A DNA stretch of 64,000 bases from Amphiura filiformis. Its lineage: Eukaryota > Echinodermata > Ophiuroidea > Amphilepidida > Amphiuridae. Made by a program: the position numbers and the translations under genes. The stretch lies in assembly GCF_039555335.1 (NCBI RefSeq), contig NC_092639.1, forward strand, positions 32,148,353 to 32,212,352, written 5' to 3'. Each line of letters begins with the position of its first letter. Within the stretch, counting starts at the first letter, position 1. This document shows positions 45,441-56,404 of this stretch, in pieces. Under the pieces are notes generated by a model. The model saw only the letters and a program-made list of their open reading frames with translations, was not told the DNA's origin and did no database searches.

Positions 45441-47797
45441 CAATTATGTGCGCGTCAACACGCTTTCCTGAAGCCATACCCTTGAGAAATATTAAAGCAG
45501 TGACTATAGTGAAAGCTTTAACCAAGTTCTTCACATTTGTGGGGCTCCCCAAGTCCATACAGTCAGACCAAGGATCAAACTTTACTTCTGGAGTATTTCA
45601 GCAGGTCATGTATCAATTAGGTATAGAACAGTATACCTCAAGTGCTTACCATCCAGAATCACAAGGTGCACTAGAAAGGTTCCACCAAACATTGAAAAAC
45701 ATGATCAGGACATACTGTTTGGAATTTCAGAGGGACTGGGATGAGGGAGTACACTTGTTGTTGTTTGCTGCTAGGGAAGCTGTTCAGGAAACTTTAGGAT
45801 TTAGTCCTTTTGAGTTAGTGTTTGGACACACAGTGCGCGGGCCCTTAAAGTTGTTGAAAGAAAAGTGGCTCAATGAGAAATCAGATATCAATTTGTTGGA
45901 TTATGTCTCCAATTTTAAGCATAGGCTTAACAGAGTAACTGATATTGCCAAAGAAAACTTGAAACAGGGTCAGGCCAAAATGAAACAATGGTATGATAAA
46001 CATGCCAAAGAGAGAGTGTTCAAACCAGGTGACAAAGTTCTAGTACTGTTTCCAATTCCAGGACACCCACTACAAGCCAGATATCATGGCCCATGTGAGG
46101 TAGAGTCAAAAGTGGGTGAAGTAGATTATATTATCAAGACTCCTGGTAGACGCAAGAGCAGGCAGTTATGCCACATAAATATGCTCAAAGAGTATGTTGA
46201 AAGAAGTGACAGTGGCATTCCAAAACCTGTGTGTACAGTAAAACATGCTGATAATGTAGACAAACATGCCGATGTAGACAAAATCGCCAATGTAGACAAG
46301 AGTAAAGATGACAATTCTGATGTCACATTTGACCAGGATAAAGAGCTGGAGCACAAGGAGTATAATGTAAAGTTGAACAATTCTGATGTGCTCACTAATT
46401 TGGACTTAAAGTTAGGTCATCTTTCTCAAGATCAACAAAGTCAAATTGCAAATTTGATTCACAAATTTGACAATATATTTCCTGATACGCCAAGTAGAAC
46501 AAATGCTGCATTTCATGATGTAGATGTTGGTGATACAAAACCAATCAAGCAGCATCCTTATAGAGTCAATCCATTGAAAATGGAACATCTCAAAAATGAG
46601 ATCAATTACATGCTAGACAATGATATCATAGAACCAAGTAGTAGTGAATGGAGTTCACCGTGTATACTTGTTCCCAAGCCTGATGGTTCATACCGATTGG
46701 TCGCAGACATGAGAGCTGCAAATGTTCATTCAAAGACAGACTCGTACCCAATTCCAAGAATTGATGATTGCATAGACAAAATTGGGAATGCAAAATTTGT
46801 TAGCAAATTTGATCTTTTGAAAGGGTACTGGCAGGTTCCACTCACAGACCGTGCCAAAGAGATTTCTGCTTTTTGTACACCATTTGGTCTTTACCAATAC
46901 AAAGTTATGCCATTCGGTTTGAAAAACGCCCCAGCAACATTTCAGAGAATGGTGAACCAAATGGTGGCAGACATAGAGGGATGTGAAGCGTATGTAGATG
47001 ATTTGATTGTTTACAGTCAAACTTGGGAACAACACATGGAACAACTCCATCAATTGTTTGAGAAGCTGTCAGAAGTACAATTGACAGTCAACCTGGTAAA
47101 AAGTGAGTTTTGCCATGCCACAGTCACATACTTGGGATATGTTGTAGGTCAAGGTCAGGTGAAACCTATCAAAGCCAAAGTTGAAGCAATTGAGCAATAC
47201 CCCACACCTGTAAACAAGAAGGCACTCATGAGATTTCTAGGAATGGTTGGCTATTATAGAAAGTTCTGTCCAAACTTTTCAGAGATAGCAAGTCCTTTGA
47301 CTGATTTGTTGAAGAAAGATGCAAAATTCATTTGGTCAGAACAGTGTGAAAATGCTTTTCACAAAGTCAAATCGATACTCATGAGTTCACCAGTGCTTAC
47401 TGCACCTGATTTTCAGAAGCAGTTCAAGTTGACTGTTGATGCCAGTGACATAGGCTGTGGAGGTGTTGTGATGCAAGAGGGTGAAGATCAAATAGATCAC
47501 CCCATTTGTTACTTTTCAAGGAAATTCAACAAGCACCAGAGAAATTACTCCACAATTGAAAAGGAGTGTCTAGCATTGCTATTAGCATTGCTACATTTTG
47601 ATGTGTATTTGGGTACCACAGTATACCCTGCGCTTGTTTTCACAGATCACAATCCCCTAACCTTCATCAACAGGATGAAGAACAAAAACCAAAGACTGGT
47701 GAGGTGGAGTTTGACCTTGCAAGAGTACAATCTGGACATCAAACATATTAAGGGAAAAGACAATGTAATGGCTGATGCCCTGTCCAGAATTGCATAA
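45392..47797 (+). CDS. pol: Integrase core, reverse transcriptase and RNase H (single long frame)
   Basis: An 801-codon frame, intact to its stop. Order: integrase core with the second Asp in SDQGSNF and the Glu 36 residues on in ALERFH (DD35E spacing). Next a GPCEV-type C-terminal integrase domain, then a Lys/Asp-rich linker with VDK repeats (about residues 285-310). Reverse transcriptase runs from about residue 385, with WSSPCILVPKPDG, FDLLKGYWQVPL, FGLKNAPATFQRM and the YVDD active site. RNase H follows, with TVDASDIGCGG, a Glu in KECLAL and TDHNPL, ending in DNVMADALSRI. In ordinary Ty3/gypsy elements integrase follows RNase H; here it precedes reverse transcriptase, the Gmr1 arrangement. 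The first residues up to about 45405 are off-frame. Confidence 0.92.
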   Translation: MCRPLPKTKSGNQYLLTIMCASTRFPEAIPLRNIKAVTIVKALTKFFTFVGLPKSIQSDQGSNFTSGVFQQVMYQLGIEQYTSSAYHPESQGALERFHQTLKNMIRTYCLEFQRDWDEGVHLLLFAAREAVQETLGFSPFELVFGHTVRGPLKLLKEKWLNEKSDINLLDYVSNFKHRLNRVTDIAKENLKQGQAKMKQWYDKHAKERVFKPGDKVLVLFPIPGHPLQARYHGPCEVESKVGEVDYIIKTPGRRKSRQLCHINMLKEYVERSDSGIPKPVCTVKHADNVDKHADVDKIANVDKSKDDNSDVTFDQDKELEHKEYNVKLNNSDVLTNLDLKLGHLSQDQQSQIANLIHKFDNIFPDTPSRTNAAFHDVDVGDTKPIKQHPYRVNPLKMEHLKNEINYMLDNDIIEPSSSEWSSPCILVPKPDGSYRLVADMRAANVHSKTDSYPIPRIDDCIDKIGNAKFVSKFDLLKGYWQVPLTDRAKEISAFCTPFGLYQYKVMPFGLKNAPATFQRMVNQMVADIEGCEAYVDDLIVYSQTWEQHMEQLHQLFEKLSEVQLTVNLVKSEFCHATVTYLGYVVGQGQVKPIKAKVEAIEQYPTPVNKKALMRFLGMVGYYRKFCPNFSEIASPLTDLLKKDAKFIWSEQCENAFHKVKSILMSSPVLTAPDFQKQFKLTVDASDIGCGGVVMQEGEDQIDHPICYFSRKFNKHQRNYSTIEKECLALLLALLHFDVYLGTTVYPALVFTDHNPLTFINRMKNKNQRLVRWSLTLQEYNLDIKHIKGKDNVMADALSRIA

Positions 47798-47960
47798 TAA
47801 GGGCTGATAAACAAAAATTTCCTTTAAAAGGGAAGTTGTGTGTGACAAGTAGTCACTGTGTATGATGAGTTAAATACTCAAAGTTGATAATATGTTGAAG
47901 TTGATGTAAAAGAAGAAAACATTTAAGAAAGTTTTCATTACATTCGAACTTTCTTCTTTT

Positions 47961-47970
47961 AAGGGGAGGG
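47961..47970 (+). promoter_or_regulatory. Polypurine tract
   Basis: AAGGGGAGGG lies directly before the 3' LTR. It is the standard primer position for plus-strand DNA synthesis in LTR elements. Confidence 0.85.
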
Positions 47971-49083
47971 TGTGATGTGCCCTGAGTAATTTGATTTAAT
48001 TTAATTATTTAACTTTGTTTACAAGCTGAAAGTATTTCATGAGATGGGAAACCCCTTGTATTTTGGAATTCCCCAAATTATTGTAAACAAAGTCAGATCT
48101 ATGTTTGGAACTTGGAAATTCCCAGTTCAGTATATTGCACCATAGTCAGGAAAACCCCCCAGGAAGTGATGTAATGTGAAAGGTGAATGTGTATAATTAA
48201 TCTTGGGAAATCCCAAGATTGCAGCAATGTTGTGAAAATGTGATTGAAGTAATGGTTTATTAATAGATGATGGGTTTTTACATGAGTACTGATATAAAAA
48301 GCTGGAGGTTTTTGTTGGGACTTGACAGAATGTCATGTGAGATTGAAAACTCCACATGTGTGTGATGGTCTTCGTGCTTCAAAAAAGAAGTACATTTTAA
48401 CCAGTTTATATAGCCAATAATTGAGCTAATTTTAATACAGCAACGAAGAAGACAGCGAGCACATAAAAGTGCTCTTCCTCATCAAAGGATTAAAAGTTCT
48501 TCTGTCAAATTGCTGGAGTTTGCTGGGTTTGTGAAGGCCACACATCTGTCAAAAATCAGCGGAGCTGTGTTAAAGAAACCTGTTCCCTGGAAAAAGAGTG
48601 ATTGATGGTGAAAGAAACACCATTTTTGGAGAAAGCAGCGCAAGGAGATATATTTGTGGATAAAGCAGCGCAAGGAGATATATTTGTGGAGATAGCAGCG
48701 CAAAGGAGATTGGAGGAAGCATCATCATTTTCGTATGAGGATTTTATACGCAAGGATTTATAAATGCAAGTGTACTATGGATGGACTTCGCTGATTTTTG
48801 CAGGACAAGTGAATAAGGATATATTACATCAGTCGTCCAGAACATTGCAAGAACTCTAGGATCACCAACAAGAAGGCAGCTGGTTAAGTACTGATATAGT
48901 AAAACTGTCATTGTGTGATTTTATTGTATATGCGATATTGTTATTATATGTACCAATCATACTCTGTTTTCAATTAAAGACTTAGATTATGTTAGCTTAA
49001 TCAAACAGAGTATTTATGTTGTGCATTTGTGTGAGTTCGGGAAAAAGGTGATTTTGGCCTTGAGTCAAGTACGACTCGTAACA
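47971..49083 (+). repeat. 3' LTR
   Basis: 1113 bp, almost identical to the 5' LTR (see there), with the same tandem 31-bp units (about 48634-48713). It is followed by the ATAC target duplication. Confidence 0.92.
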
Positions 49084-49702
49084 ATACCTTCTCAAGTATT
49101 ATCATTTGTTTCACAGACTCACGTGATTAACATTGCGTTATTTGAAGGGAGGGAATAATCGATGATGCAGACAACTGTAAGGAAAGTTGTCATAAAAATT
49201 ACCTAGAAGTTCCGCCGCACAGTGTCGACTTCCTATTCGATAAATATAAATTTAATACTCCGTTGGTGAGCGACGGGCGACTCTTATTTCACCGAACGCA
49301 AGAAAAGAAGTTCTATCTGATTGGCTAGCAATCGATCGCTTAGGTCGCTTAGTAGTCAACTACAAACTCAAAACTGAGCATCGTATTCAATTCGATTGAA
49401 ATCGATATTCTATTATTGCCGTAGATAAAGAGAGTGATAGTGTGTCAATAATGTACATTGTATTGCAGCTGGATTTTACATGCATTCTTTTATATAAATT
49501 TTTTCTCAAAGAGTTGAATATGATTAAAATTTTTACTCAGGATTTCAAATTTTTTACCCGCAAATTGCAGTTAAACATATCCACAGCAAAATACAGGTCC
49601 TCATGCACTAATTAGTGTATTTAATTTCCAGTTAGTGTATTTAAGATAAAACCTGACAACAAATAAAATTTTCTTGCAATAGAAATATCATATGGGATAC
49701 TG

Positions 49703-51186
49703 ATATGGTAGGCCGCAACCGCCACAACGTGGAGCTGCTACGCGTAGCTGACTTTTTGCTCCGTGGAGCCAAATTGACCAATCATGATCATGTTAGAGTT
49801 TTTCATTGCTCGGAGGTAAAACTGACTAATTAAGTACGACTTACTCATTACGTGAAGCGAATTTATTCATTAAGAATTTGCCAGACGAGCGTCACGTAGT
49901 TGCAAGATATCCTCGGTCACGAAAGTTATGATTCAAAAAGTAGTTTATGAAAAGTACGAACTGACTTATTATTAAGATGGACATGCACTCATAAGAAACT
50001 CATACAGTATTGTACATAACTATATAGCTAGGCAGAGTGGTGGTAAACTATGCACGCAGTTCTGTGATCTGCAGTGTATCGCCGGGAGCTAATTTGTATA
50101 ACTTGCGCGGTGTCCCTGCGGAATTCGACCTTCAGCAAACTGCAAACCAGTTCGGATTTACTTTATATACTAGTAGTAGGCCACACATACTGTAGTTACT
50201 GTCCGTTTTCCTATACACAATACTCAGTGCGCTCACCATTGACGCGTGACCTCTACAAATAGTGTATGTTAGAAGTATAGGCCATTGCCTAGTTGACGTC
50301 ACTACTGTGTAAAAAATAACCGGCCAATATTTAAAGTATTCTCTGAAATTCTAGAAAATATAGTTTTGTAACATGTCCTAAATTTTTAGCTAATTTAGGT
50401 GTTTGGAAATATTGGTACTTTTGTACCAAAAAATATGAAGAAATTATTTCTAAACCGTGTTAAGTCATTAAGCTTCTCATTTTCAAGAACGCTGGTTAAC
50501 AATAAGCAGACTATTGTCTCATTTCGTAAACAAAAGCCCACAGTATTGTTACCTTGCGTTCGCTTTATAATCGTTCACCCAACTGAAACTATAATACCAG
50601 CTCATTGCTCATTGCACAGGTAAAACAGACACAAGTGCAGTGTGTATTTAACCAGAGAAGATCTGATGTAACATAGTTGAGCCGTTTTCATTGAGTGTTA
50701 TCTTGGTTTAATAGCTTTTAATAGGGTTTAAGTCCTTCAAAGGTCGTGGTGAGTTCTACTGTAGACATGACTGCATCATGATTATTTTTAAGTCAACAAC
50801 ATTCAACAATATGATCACCGTGATAGTATGAGAGTATCAGTACCGTGGGTGTCAGTGATCCTGGCCTGACACAGTAGACAAACAAACAAACAAACACGCC
50901 ACACACATGACACATGCATGCATGCAAGGTAACATTGACTATACACTAATCAAACAATGGTATTGATCCTGTACAACTGGTCGTGGTTTATTTACAATCG
51001 ATTCATTTAATATCCCCATAGTAAACATTCATTTTGGCAAGAGTTTTCTCTCTCTGGAACGAGAATGCATCCACTGGCTCCGCGTAATGAAAAGATCTAA
51101 CATGATTGGTCAATTTAGCTCCGCGAAGTGAAAAGTAAGCTACGCGTAGCAGCTGCACGTTGTGGCGGTTACGGCCAGCCATATAT
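49703..51186. mobile_element. 1.5-kb terminal-inverted-repeat element in gene B intron 3
   Basis: The left end (GGCCGCAACCGCCACAACGT, then GCTGCTACGCGTAGCT) and the right end (51060-51186) are inverted copies for about 100 bp, including AATTGACCAATCATG. The pairing extends to ATATGG outside GGCC. Interior frames are short and unrecognised, so non-autonomous. Gene C lacks it at this position. Confidence 0.8.
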
Positions 51187-51447
51187 TGATCATGCGAAAA
51201 TCGTAAAACATAGAATAGAAACAGTGTGGCAGGCGCTCAAAATCTCAAATTGTATGCTTAGCCTGAGTTGCACGGCCTATCTTGAATAAAATCACCATGC
51301 GTAGTTGTTGAAAAACGTGAGGATTCATCGTACTATCACGGCAATTTTAACACGAAGATATAGGGATGTTGACGGTGTGCGCCGTCATCCATCAAAAATA
51401 TGGGTATAAAATAATAATGTAAATAATAATAATTGTATTGTTTGTAC

Positions 51448-51544
51448 CTGTCTCTCTTCCGAATCCGTCGACATTGAAAGATGACTAAACAACTGATTAC
51501 ACCAAGCGATAAAGTAGCGACCGCTATGCAGATTACCACTATTG
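51448..51544 (-). CDS. Gene B exon 3: transmembrane helix
   Basis: 97 bases with acceptor TTTTATTGCAG and donor ACAG|GTACAA. It enters in phase 1 and leaves in phase 2, as in genes A and C. It encodes Ala-Ile-Val-Val-Ile and a hydrophobic run of about 24 residues with two Cys (SLGVISCLVIFQC), followed by a basic stop-transfer cluster, RRIRKRDR. Gene C has a matching exon (SLGLINCVLIF). The helix places the Thr-rich part outside the cell. Confidence 0.8.
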
Positions 51545-51636
51545 CTGCAATAAAATATAATTACAGAAAATGCAAAATACTTCTTTCATAAAACATCAAA
51601 GTAAGACACTTCGGGGGGCTGCCAAGTCTTAGATAT

Positions 51637-51818
51637 GGGTTATTCCAGTTGAAATCCTTACACCCCACCCCGCCTTTGGAAGACATGACTATAATCATCC
51701 ACACATACACAGGGGTGTAGATTTCAAATGGAGTCACCTATTCAGGTAACCCTATTTAAAATTCACACTCCCTTTGTGGAAAATTAAGGTTATGTATTCC
51801 ATGGGGGTTGTATAGCCC
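51637..51818. mobile_element. MITE copy 2 of the 26296-26469 family, in gene B intron 2
   Basis: The left TATTCCAGTTGAAATCC and right ATGTATTCCATGGG-type end form inverted arms. Shared inner words GTAGATTTCAAATGG and GTCACCTATTCAGGTAACCC-like. Confidence 0.65.
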
Positions 51819-52270
51819 ATTGCATTGAATAAATACTGTCGTAATTATATAAATTATTCATGAATGATAATACAAAATTTTCCTGTTTTGGAAAGTAAAA
51901 GAGCCAAGGAAATTCTAAGACACAGGTTTGTTATTTTTGTAAATGTGCATGTTCAAAATTAGGTCTTTGAATGATTCAGTTAAAGTTTTTAGGTTCTAAG
52001 ACTCACGTCTGAGGTCGATGTTTTCAATGTTTTGAATATCGGTCTAATTTTGTGTAATATTGAACAAATAAGGCAAAAAAGTAATTTGCCCTAATTGGGC
52101 ACTTTTAGAAACACCTTTGATGCATTGGTCTCAACTCATCAATTATTGCTACCAATTTATATTTTGTAGTAATGTTGGTGTTGTTGTTCTTCTTCTCTTC
52201 TTGTTCTTTTGCATTGAATCTATGGGAAATAATTTGCTTTTTGGTTTCAAATTTTTTACCAAATATTTAC

Positions 52271-53282
52271 CTTTATTATCTTTCCGTGGCGGTTCTTGTG
52301 ATATTGGTGTTTCTCGCAAAACAGGCGGTAAATCTGCATCAGACGTCGATCTTGGTATTGACTCCACAGAGACCCTGATAGATGGCGTCGTACTTTGCGA
52401 AAATGTTGGTGTCCTGGCTTCTGTGGATGCCGACAGCATAGACAAGGTACTATGCCCTTCATATTTGGTAGATGACGTTGTCGGATTTGTCGTTGGTGGC
52501 GCCGATTCTGTATTTACATCAGTTTGGTCCATTATAGCTGAGTATGTCGTAGATACCGTGGTTGCAACGTCATTGTTTGTGATGCGCATAGAAGTTGTAT
52601 TAGTAGACGTTTTGATGGATGTCACATTGTGCGATTCATCAGTAAAAATGAAAGTATCCGTCGTTATCTTGGACGAGGGTGCAGAAGGTGATGTGATCTG
52701 TCTTGTCGTTGGTGGCGCCGCTGTATCAGTTTGGTCAGTTGTAACTGAGTACGTCTTAGATACGGTGGTTGCAAAGTCATCGTTATTAATGGTCATAGAA
52801 GTTGTATCGGAAGATGTTTTGCCGAATGTCACATTTTGCGATTCATCAGTAGAAATGAAACTATCCGTCGTTATCTTGAACGAGGAGGACGAGGATGCAG
52901 AAGATGATGTGATCTGTCTTGTCGTTGGTGGCGGCGCTTCTGTATCAGTTTGGTCAGTTGTAACTGAGTACGTCATAGATGCGGTGGTTGCAATAGAAGT
53001 TGTATCGGAAGTTGTTTTGCCGAATGTCATATTTTGCGATTCATAAGTAGAAATGAAACTATCCGTCGTTATCTTGAACGAGGAGGACGAGGATGCAGAA
53101 GGTGATGTGATATGCCTTGTCGTTGGTGGCGCCGCTTCTGTATTTACATCAGTTTGGTCAGTTGTAACTGAGTACGTCATAGATATGGTGGTTTCAAGGT
53201 CATCGTTGTTGATGATCATAGAAGTTGTATTGAATGTCACGGTTTCTGTTTCTGTTCCCATGGTTGCGTTTTCGCGTGTTAC
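52271..53282 (-). CDS. Gene B exon 2: mucin-like ectodomain with 216-bp tandem repeats
   Basis: 1012 bases, minus strand. It starts after a TTTATTGCCAG acceptor in phase 0 (Val-Thr-Arg-Glu-Asn-Ala-Thr) and ends at AAAG|GTAAAT in phase 1. The roughly 337 residues are rich in Thr and Ser. Four copies of a unit of about 72 residues contain TYSVTTDQTD, APPTTRQITS, a Ser run, FKITTDSF and a NVTFGK N-glycosylation site. The C-terminal part, RSTSDADLP then SQEP and DNKGKY, is shared with gene C. The protein should be an O-glycosylated extracellular stalk. No signal peptide lies in this exon, so at least one upstream exon is required; I could not identify it. The plus-strand ORF over the same bases is a mirror artefact. 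Confidence 0.78.
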
Positions 53283-54215
53283 CTGGCAATAAACTGATAT
53301 AGATAAATATATATAAGTGTTTCATATTGTCTAATTTACTTATTTATTTTTTACTCATTGGTGGTAGAACTTACAGTATCATGTTTACTTTTCATTGCTA
53401 AACATTATAATAATAATAATCGAGGTAGAATTTAGATGCTCTTTTCATTGAAATGACCTGAGAACACTATAATACTCTCTAAATATAACAGAGTGAAAAC
53501 CTCACTCGCCAAAAGAGTAATTCACTTATAAGACCACTCAAAGAAAAAAAAAGACTCTTTCAAGGAGTTAAATGAAGGACAACTCTAAAAATGTGAGTGT
53601 GTTATAAGTGAATCACTCTTTTGGGGAGTGAGTTTTCCACTCTTTTACATTTAGAGAGTATGTTTGTCCCAGAAATATTTCATCTAAATTTTATATTATC
53701 TTGCACGGTTGTTTGATGGGATCATTTATTAGTTTTTCAAACAATATCATGTACACCCAAATTTTAGGCTTAAACAGCTAAAGGCGATATCATGCTAATT
53801 TGTTCATATGCTTTTGAGTCATTCTCAACTTGAATTTCCCCTCTTTTACAAAATTATTCACCTTTACAGCATTTTTAAAGCTTTTTCGGACATAAAATGT
53901 ATCTATTAATGCCAAAAATGGTGGCGCTATTTAGTTACTGGAAATTACTCTTTCAAGCTTTTGATACAACTAATTCCTTTTATTGTTTGATGAAATATGT
54001 TTATAAAATTTCCTTGTTGCTTGTTTTACCTATTCCAGCTGTATTAATCACCTACCCCTTGCAAATAAAGAAATATGAATTAGAATAAATAGCGCCATCT
54101 ATAGTTTGCATTTAGTTAATAATGAAGCCAATTATATATACATCAAACAACCGTGCTTGTAGGGCAATTTTGTATACTTATTTTCTAAAAACGCGCTGCT
54201 TAAACGCAATTAATG
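53283..54215. other. Region 5' of gene B exon 2
   Basis: 53290-53460 aligns with 63070-63425 of gene C, so the duplication extends past exon 2. From 53471 a MITE follows. No first exon with a signal peptide and a phase-0 donor was found. Confidence 0.45.
53471..53661. mobile_element. MITE with ATACTCTCTAAAT ends
   Basis: The left ATACTCTCTAAAT, CCAAAAGAGT and TTCACTTATAA are mirrored on the right. Arms of about 70 bp. Absent from the equivalent place near gene C. Confidence 0.8.
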
Positions 54216-54219
54216 TTAT

Positions 54220-54680
54220 ACATAAAATATTGAAATCCTTGTACTGGGGGTCGCCTTACCGCAGCAGCTAAGGACCTGCTCTCCGTTATAAAGATAAAGC
54301 ATGACTGGAAATGCTAACTTGGACTTCCAGAAGAGCAATTCGTTAATGCCCAAACTAATGGAAGAAGTGTTAAAAAGATCATCCCATGACGTCCTCCTGA
54401 TAATCTCGTTATGCAGAAAGCGTGTCATGAGCTTGGCGGTGTTACCTAAAACAGGAAAAGTTGAAACAATCTTGCCTGTGACTGATGCTAACTTCCTGGC
54501 AGAAGTCTTAGGAAGAAGATCAATCAAAGAAATGATTATAAATCGAAGATGTCCTCAATCCGGTCACAAGATACCTGCAGAGATCCATCTTTACAGTCCC
54601 ATCCGAGCCATTGCAACTCCTCAGGCGCTGTGCGGGAATCCAAATAGATTTTTCACATTTTGGAACAAGACCATGTGTTA
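54220..54680 (-). mobile_element. DIRS-like retrotransposon fragment (end of reverse transcriptase/RNase H)
   Basis: On the minus strand, three frames together give KSIWIPAQ, LQWLGWD, a DRIEDIFDL segment, then TSARKLASVTGKIVSTFPVL, GNTAKLMTRFLH and ELLFWKSKL. This series is typical of the connection and RNase H region of DIRS-type tyrosine-recombinase retroelements. At least two frame breaks and a stop show that it is dead. The plus-strand ORF at 54301-54681 is the mirror frame. Family assigned from memory of motifs, not by search. Confidence 0.6.
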
Positions 54681-54689
54681 ATCAGATCT

Positions 54690-55354
54690 AACTTTACCCT
54701 CTGAGCAATAATAGAACAGCTTCATCAGCAGTCTGGTCCTACTTACCTGCCCAGGAAACCATATGGAAAGATTTCTATACAAAAACGATTCTCTTATAAA
54801 CCATCATGCGCACAATTTCCACTTCGATACACCTGAGCACACATTTTCGTCCAAAAGCTCTCAAGCAAGCAGTGAATTGTCTCCGCACAGTCTTTGATTA
54901 CACTACATGGTTGAGTGCAGAGCAATGTAAGAGCTGTGGAGCTTCTAGCTGAAAATGGGCCTCTTTGATTGGTTTTTGTCGAAACCTCAAGTGTTCCCTT
55001 CATCCTATCAAGAATTGTTTATATCAAACGAAAGCTAACACTTCCCCCTAAAAACATTTTTCGTCACTAGGTCAACAGATAACCGAATTCAATGCAAGGC
55101 GAATGTGGAAAATCTGTTGAAAACTACCTATCCAAGCACAGTTTTTGAACGAAATGTAGGTTTTGAAAGTCAAAACCTCAAGTGTTCCTTACAATATTTG
55201 TCAAGTTTTATGTCATTAAATAAAAAAGCACACATATATTGTCCATATACTAGCGTCATTGCCAATCTTGTGCAAAAAGTTACTATTTTCGCATGTTTTG
55301 TCATACGGTTGTAAATTCAATGAACTATGACTTTGCTAAAGAGCGCCTACAAAT
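54690..55354. other. Spacer with a short direct repeat
   Basis: AAACCTCAAGTGTTCC occurs at about 54989 and 55172. Otherwise no supported gene; part of it may belong to the neighbouring retroelement relic. Confidence 0.35.
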
Positions 55355-55740
55355 TGATATGACTGCCAGACCAGGCAGCATCTTTCGAATTGGGGAGACT
55401 AAGCCCTAAATTGTTCATGACGATCGGGGACATCTTTACTATTACTATTATTATTATTATATTATGAGCTACATCTAATTTGATAATTTTTCACCTGGCA
55501 AAAAATAATACCGGAGGAAGATAATTTAAATAACAAAACAATTTCTAACGGTGTTTTGAACATTTGATTTAAATATGCAAATTACCTTTAAAAAGTACGA
55601 ATGATTGTATATCCAATGATAATATTATGTAATTTTACTTACTTTTTTACTCTAAACCAAGAAATATTGGTCTGTTAAAGGATAAGGAAGTGTTTTCTGG
55701 GCTGGCAGTCGGACCGGACTGATTAGGGGCCTGACATAAA
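55355..55740 (+). repeat. Diverged repeat, copy 1
   Basis: Matches 59085-59480 over several blocks: CTAAATTGTTCATG, AATTTAAATAACAAAACAAT, TTTGATTTAAATATGCAAATTA and CTAAACCAAGAAATA. Copies contain GGCAGCAT and similar hairpin words. Family unknown; no coding frame. Confidence 0.65.
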
Positions 55741-56400
55741 CCGCCTTCTAAATATAAAACAAGAAAACCCCACAATTTTTCCAATGCTTTACCAATGGCC
55801 TCAATCATTTAGTGAAAACATAGGGAGCTGATAGCAATCCAAAAGGCAGTTAAGTAGCTTAAAGTGAATGTAAAAAAAACCAATCTTGTTTGTTTCATTG
55901 AAAGACCATGAAAATCTAAAATATTGCTGGTGTGGGGAAATGGTGGTGATAACTGGACCTCAAATCAAATGAAAATAAAAGATCACCTTTTGAAATATAA
56001 CTGTGGGCAAATCTGGCAATCATAAAATGTCACTTCATCTTTCCATTTATAGACACTGACGTGCCTTAAATCTAAGATTAATCTGGGCTTACTTGAATTT
56101 TGCTCAGAAGCTCTCAGAAACAGACAGCGGATTAAACTACAGTAGGTTTATTAGATATCACTGCTATAGCCCGCACTTACTAAGTCTAAAATAGCTTTAG
56201 AAACAACATCGGCGTGAGCTAGGGAAGACTCTAGGAAAACTTATTTTTTTCTTAAGAACTACTTATGTTGGTGATGAAATGTGTGTAACACCGGGTGGCT
56301 TGAACGGGCAGTTTGCTCTGAAATGACCTGGTCGCCAACATCAGAGGCTTGTGTCTGTTGATAGTTAGAGCCGCGAAAAAAAATCAGCGGAAGTAGCAGC
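55741..56400. other. Spacer
   Basis: No supported gene or clear repeat. Confidence 0.35.
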
Positions 56401-56404
56401 CATG

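Larger units (their letters stand above)
41593..49083 (+). mobile_element. Full-length Gmr1-like Ty3/gypsy LTR retrotransposon
   Basis: A 7491-bp element bounded by LTRs of 1110 and 1113 bp that start TGTGATG and end AACA. It is flanked by the 4-bp duplication ATAC (41589-41592 and 49084-49087). It carries a tRNA-Pro-type primer site, gag, protease, integrase, reverse transcriptase, RNase H and a polypurine tract, in that order. Integrase before reverse transcriptase is the Ty1/copia-like order found in the Gmr1 group of Ty3/gypsy elements, described from deuterostomes. There is no envelope frame. It lies antisense to gene B in an intron. The frame is broken at five points, so the copy as given is not coding-competent in full. 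Confidence 0.92.
40830..51447 (-). other. Gene B intron 3, greatly enlarged by insertions
   Basis: 10.6 kb, against 0.8 kb in gene C. The extra length includes the retrotransposon 41593-49083 and the inverted-repeat element 49703-51186. Flanking intron sequence still aligns with gene C, for example GAGGGCG followed by CATGAGTTTTAG (about 41260) and GTCGATTTTCGG-like or CACAGACTCACGTGATT words beside the retrotransposon. Confidence 0.7.

Noticed and set aside
52117-53292. Plus-strand ORFs of up to 309 codons opposite gene B exon 2
   Set aside because: They are the complement of a Thr/Ser repeat, giving Val/Asp-rich residues with no splice context. The minus frame matches gene C.
54301-54681. 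126-codon plus-strand ORF
   Set aside because: The opposite strand carries recognisable DIRS-like RT/RNase H motifs; this is its mirror.
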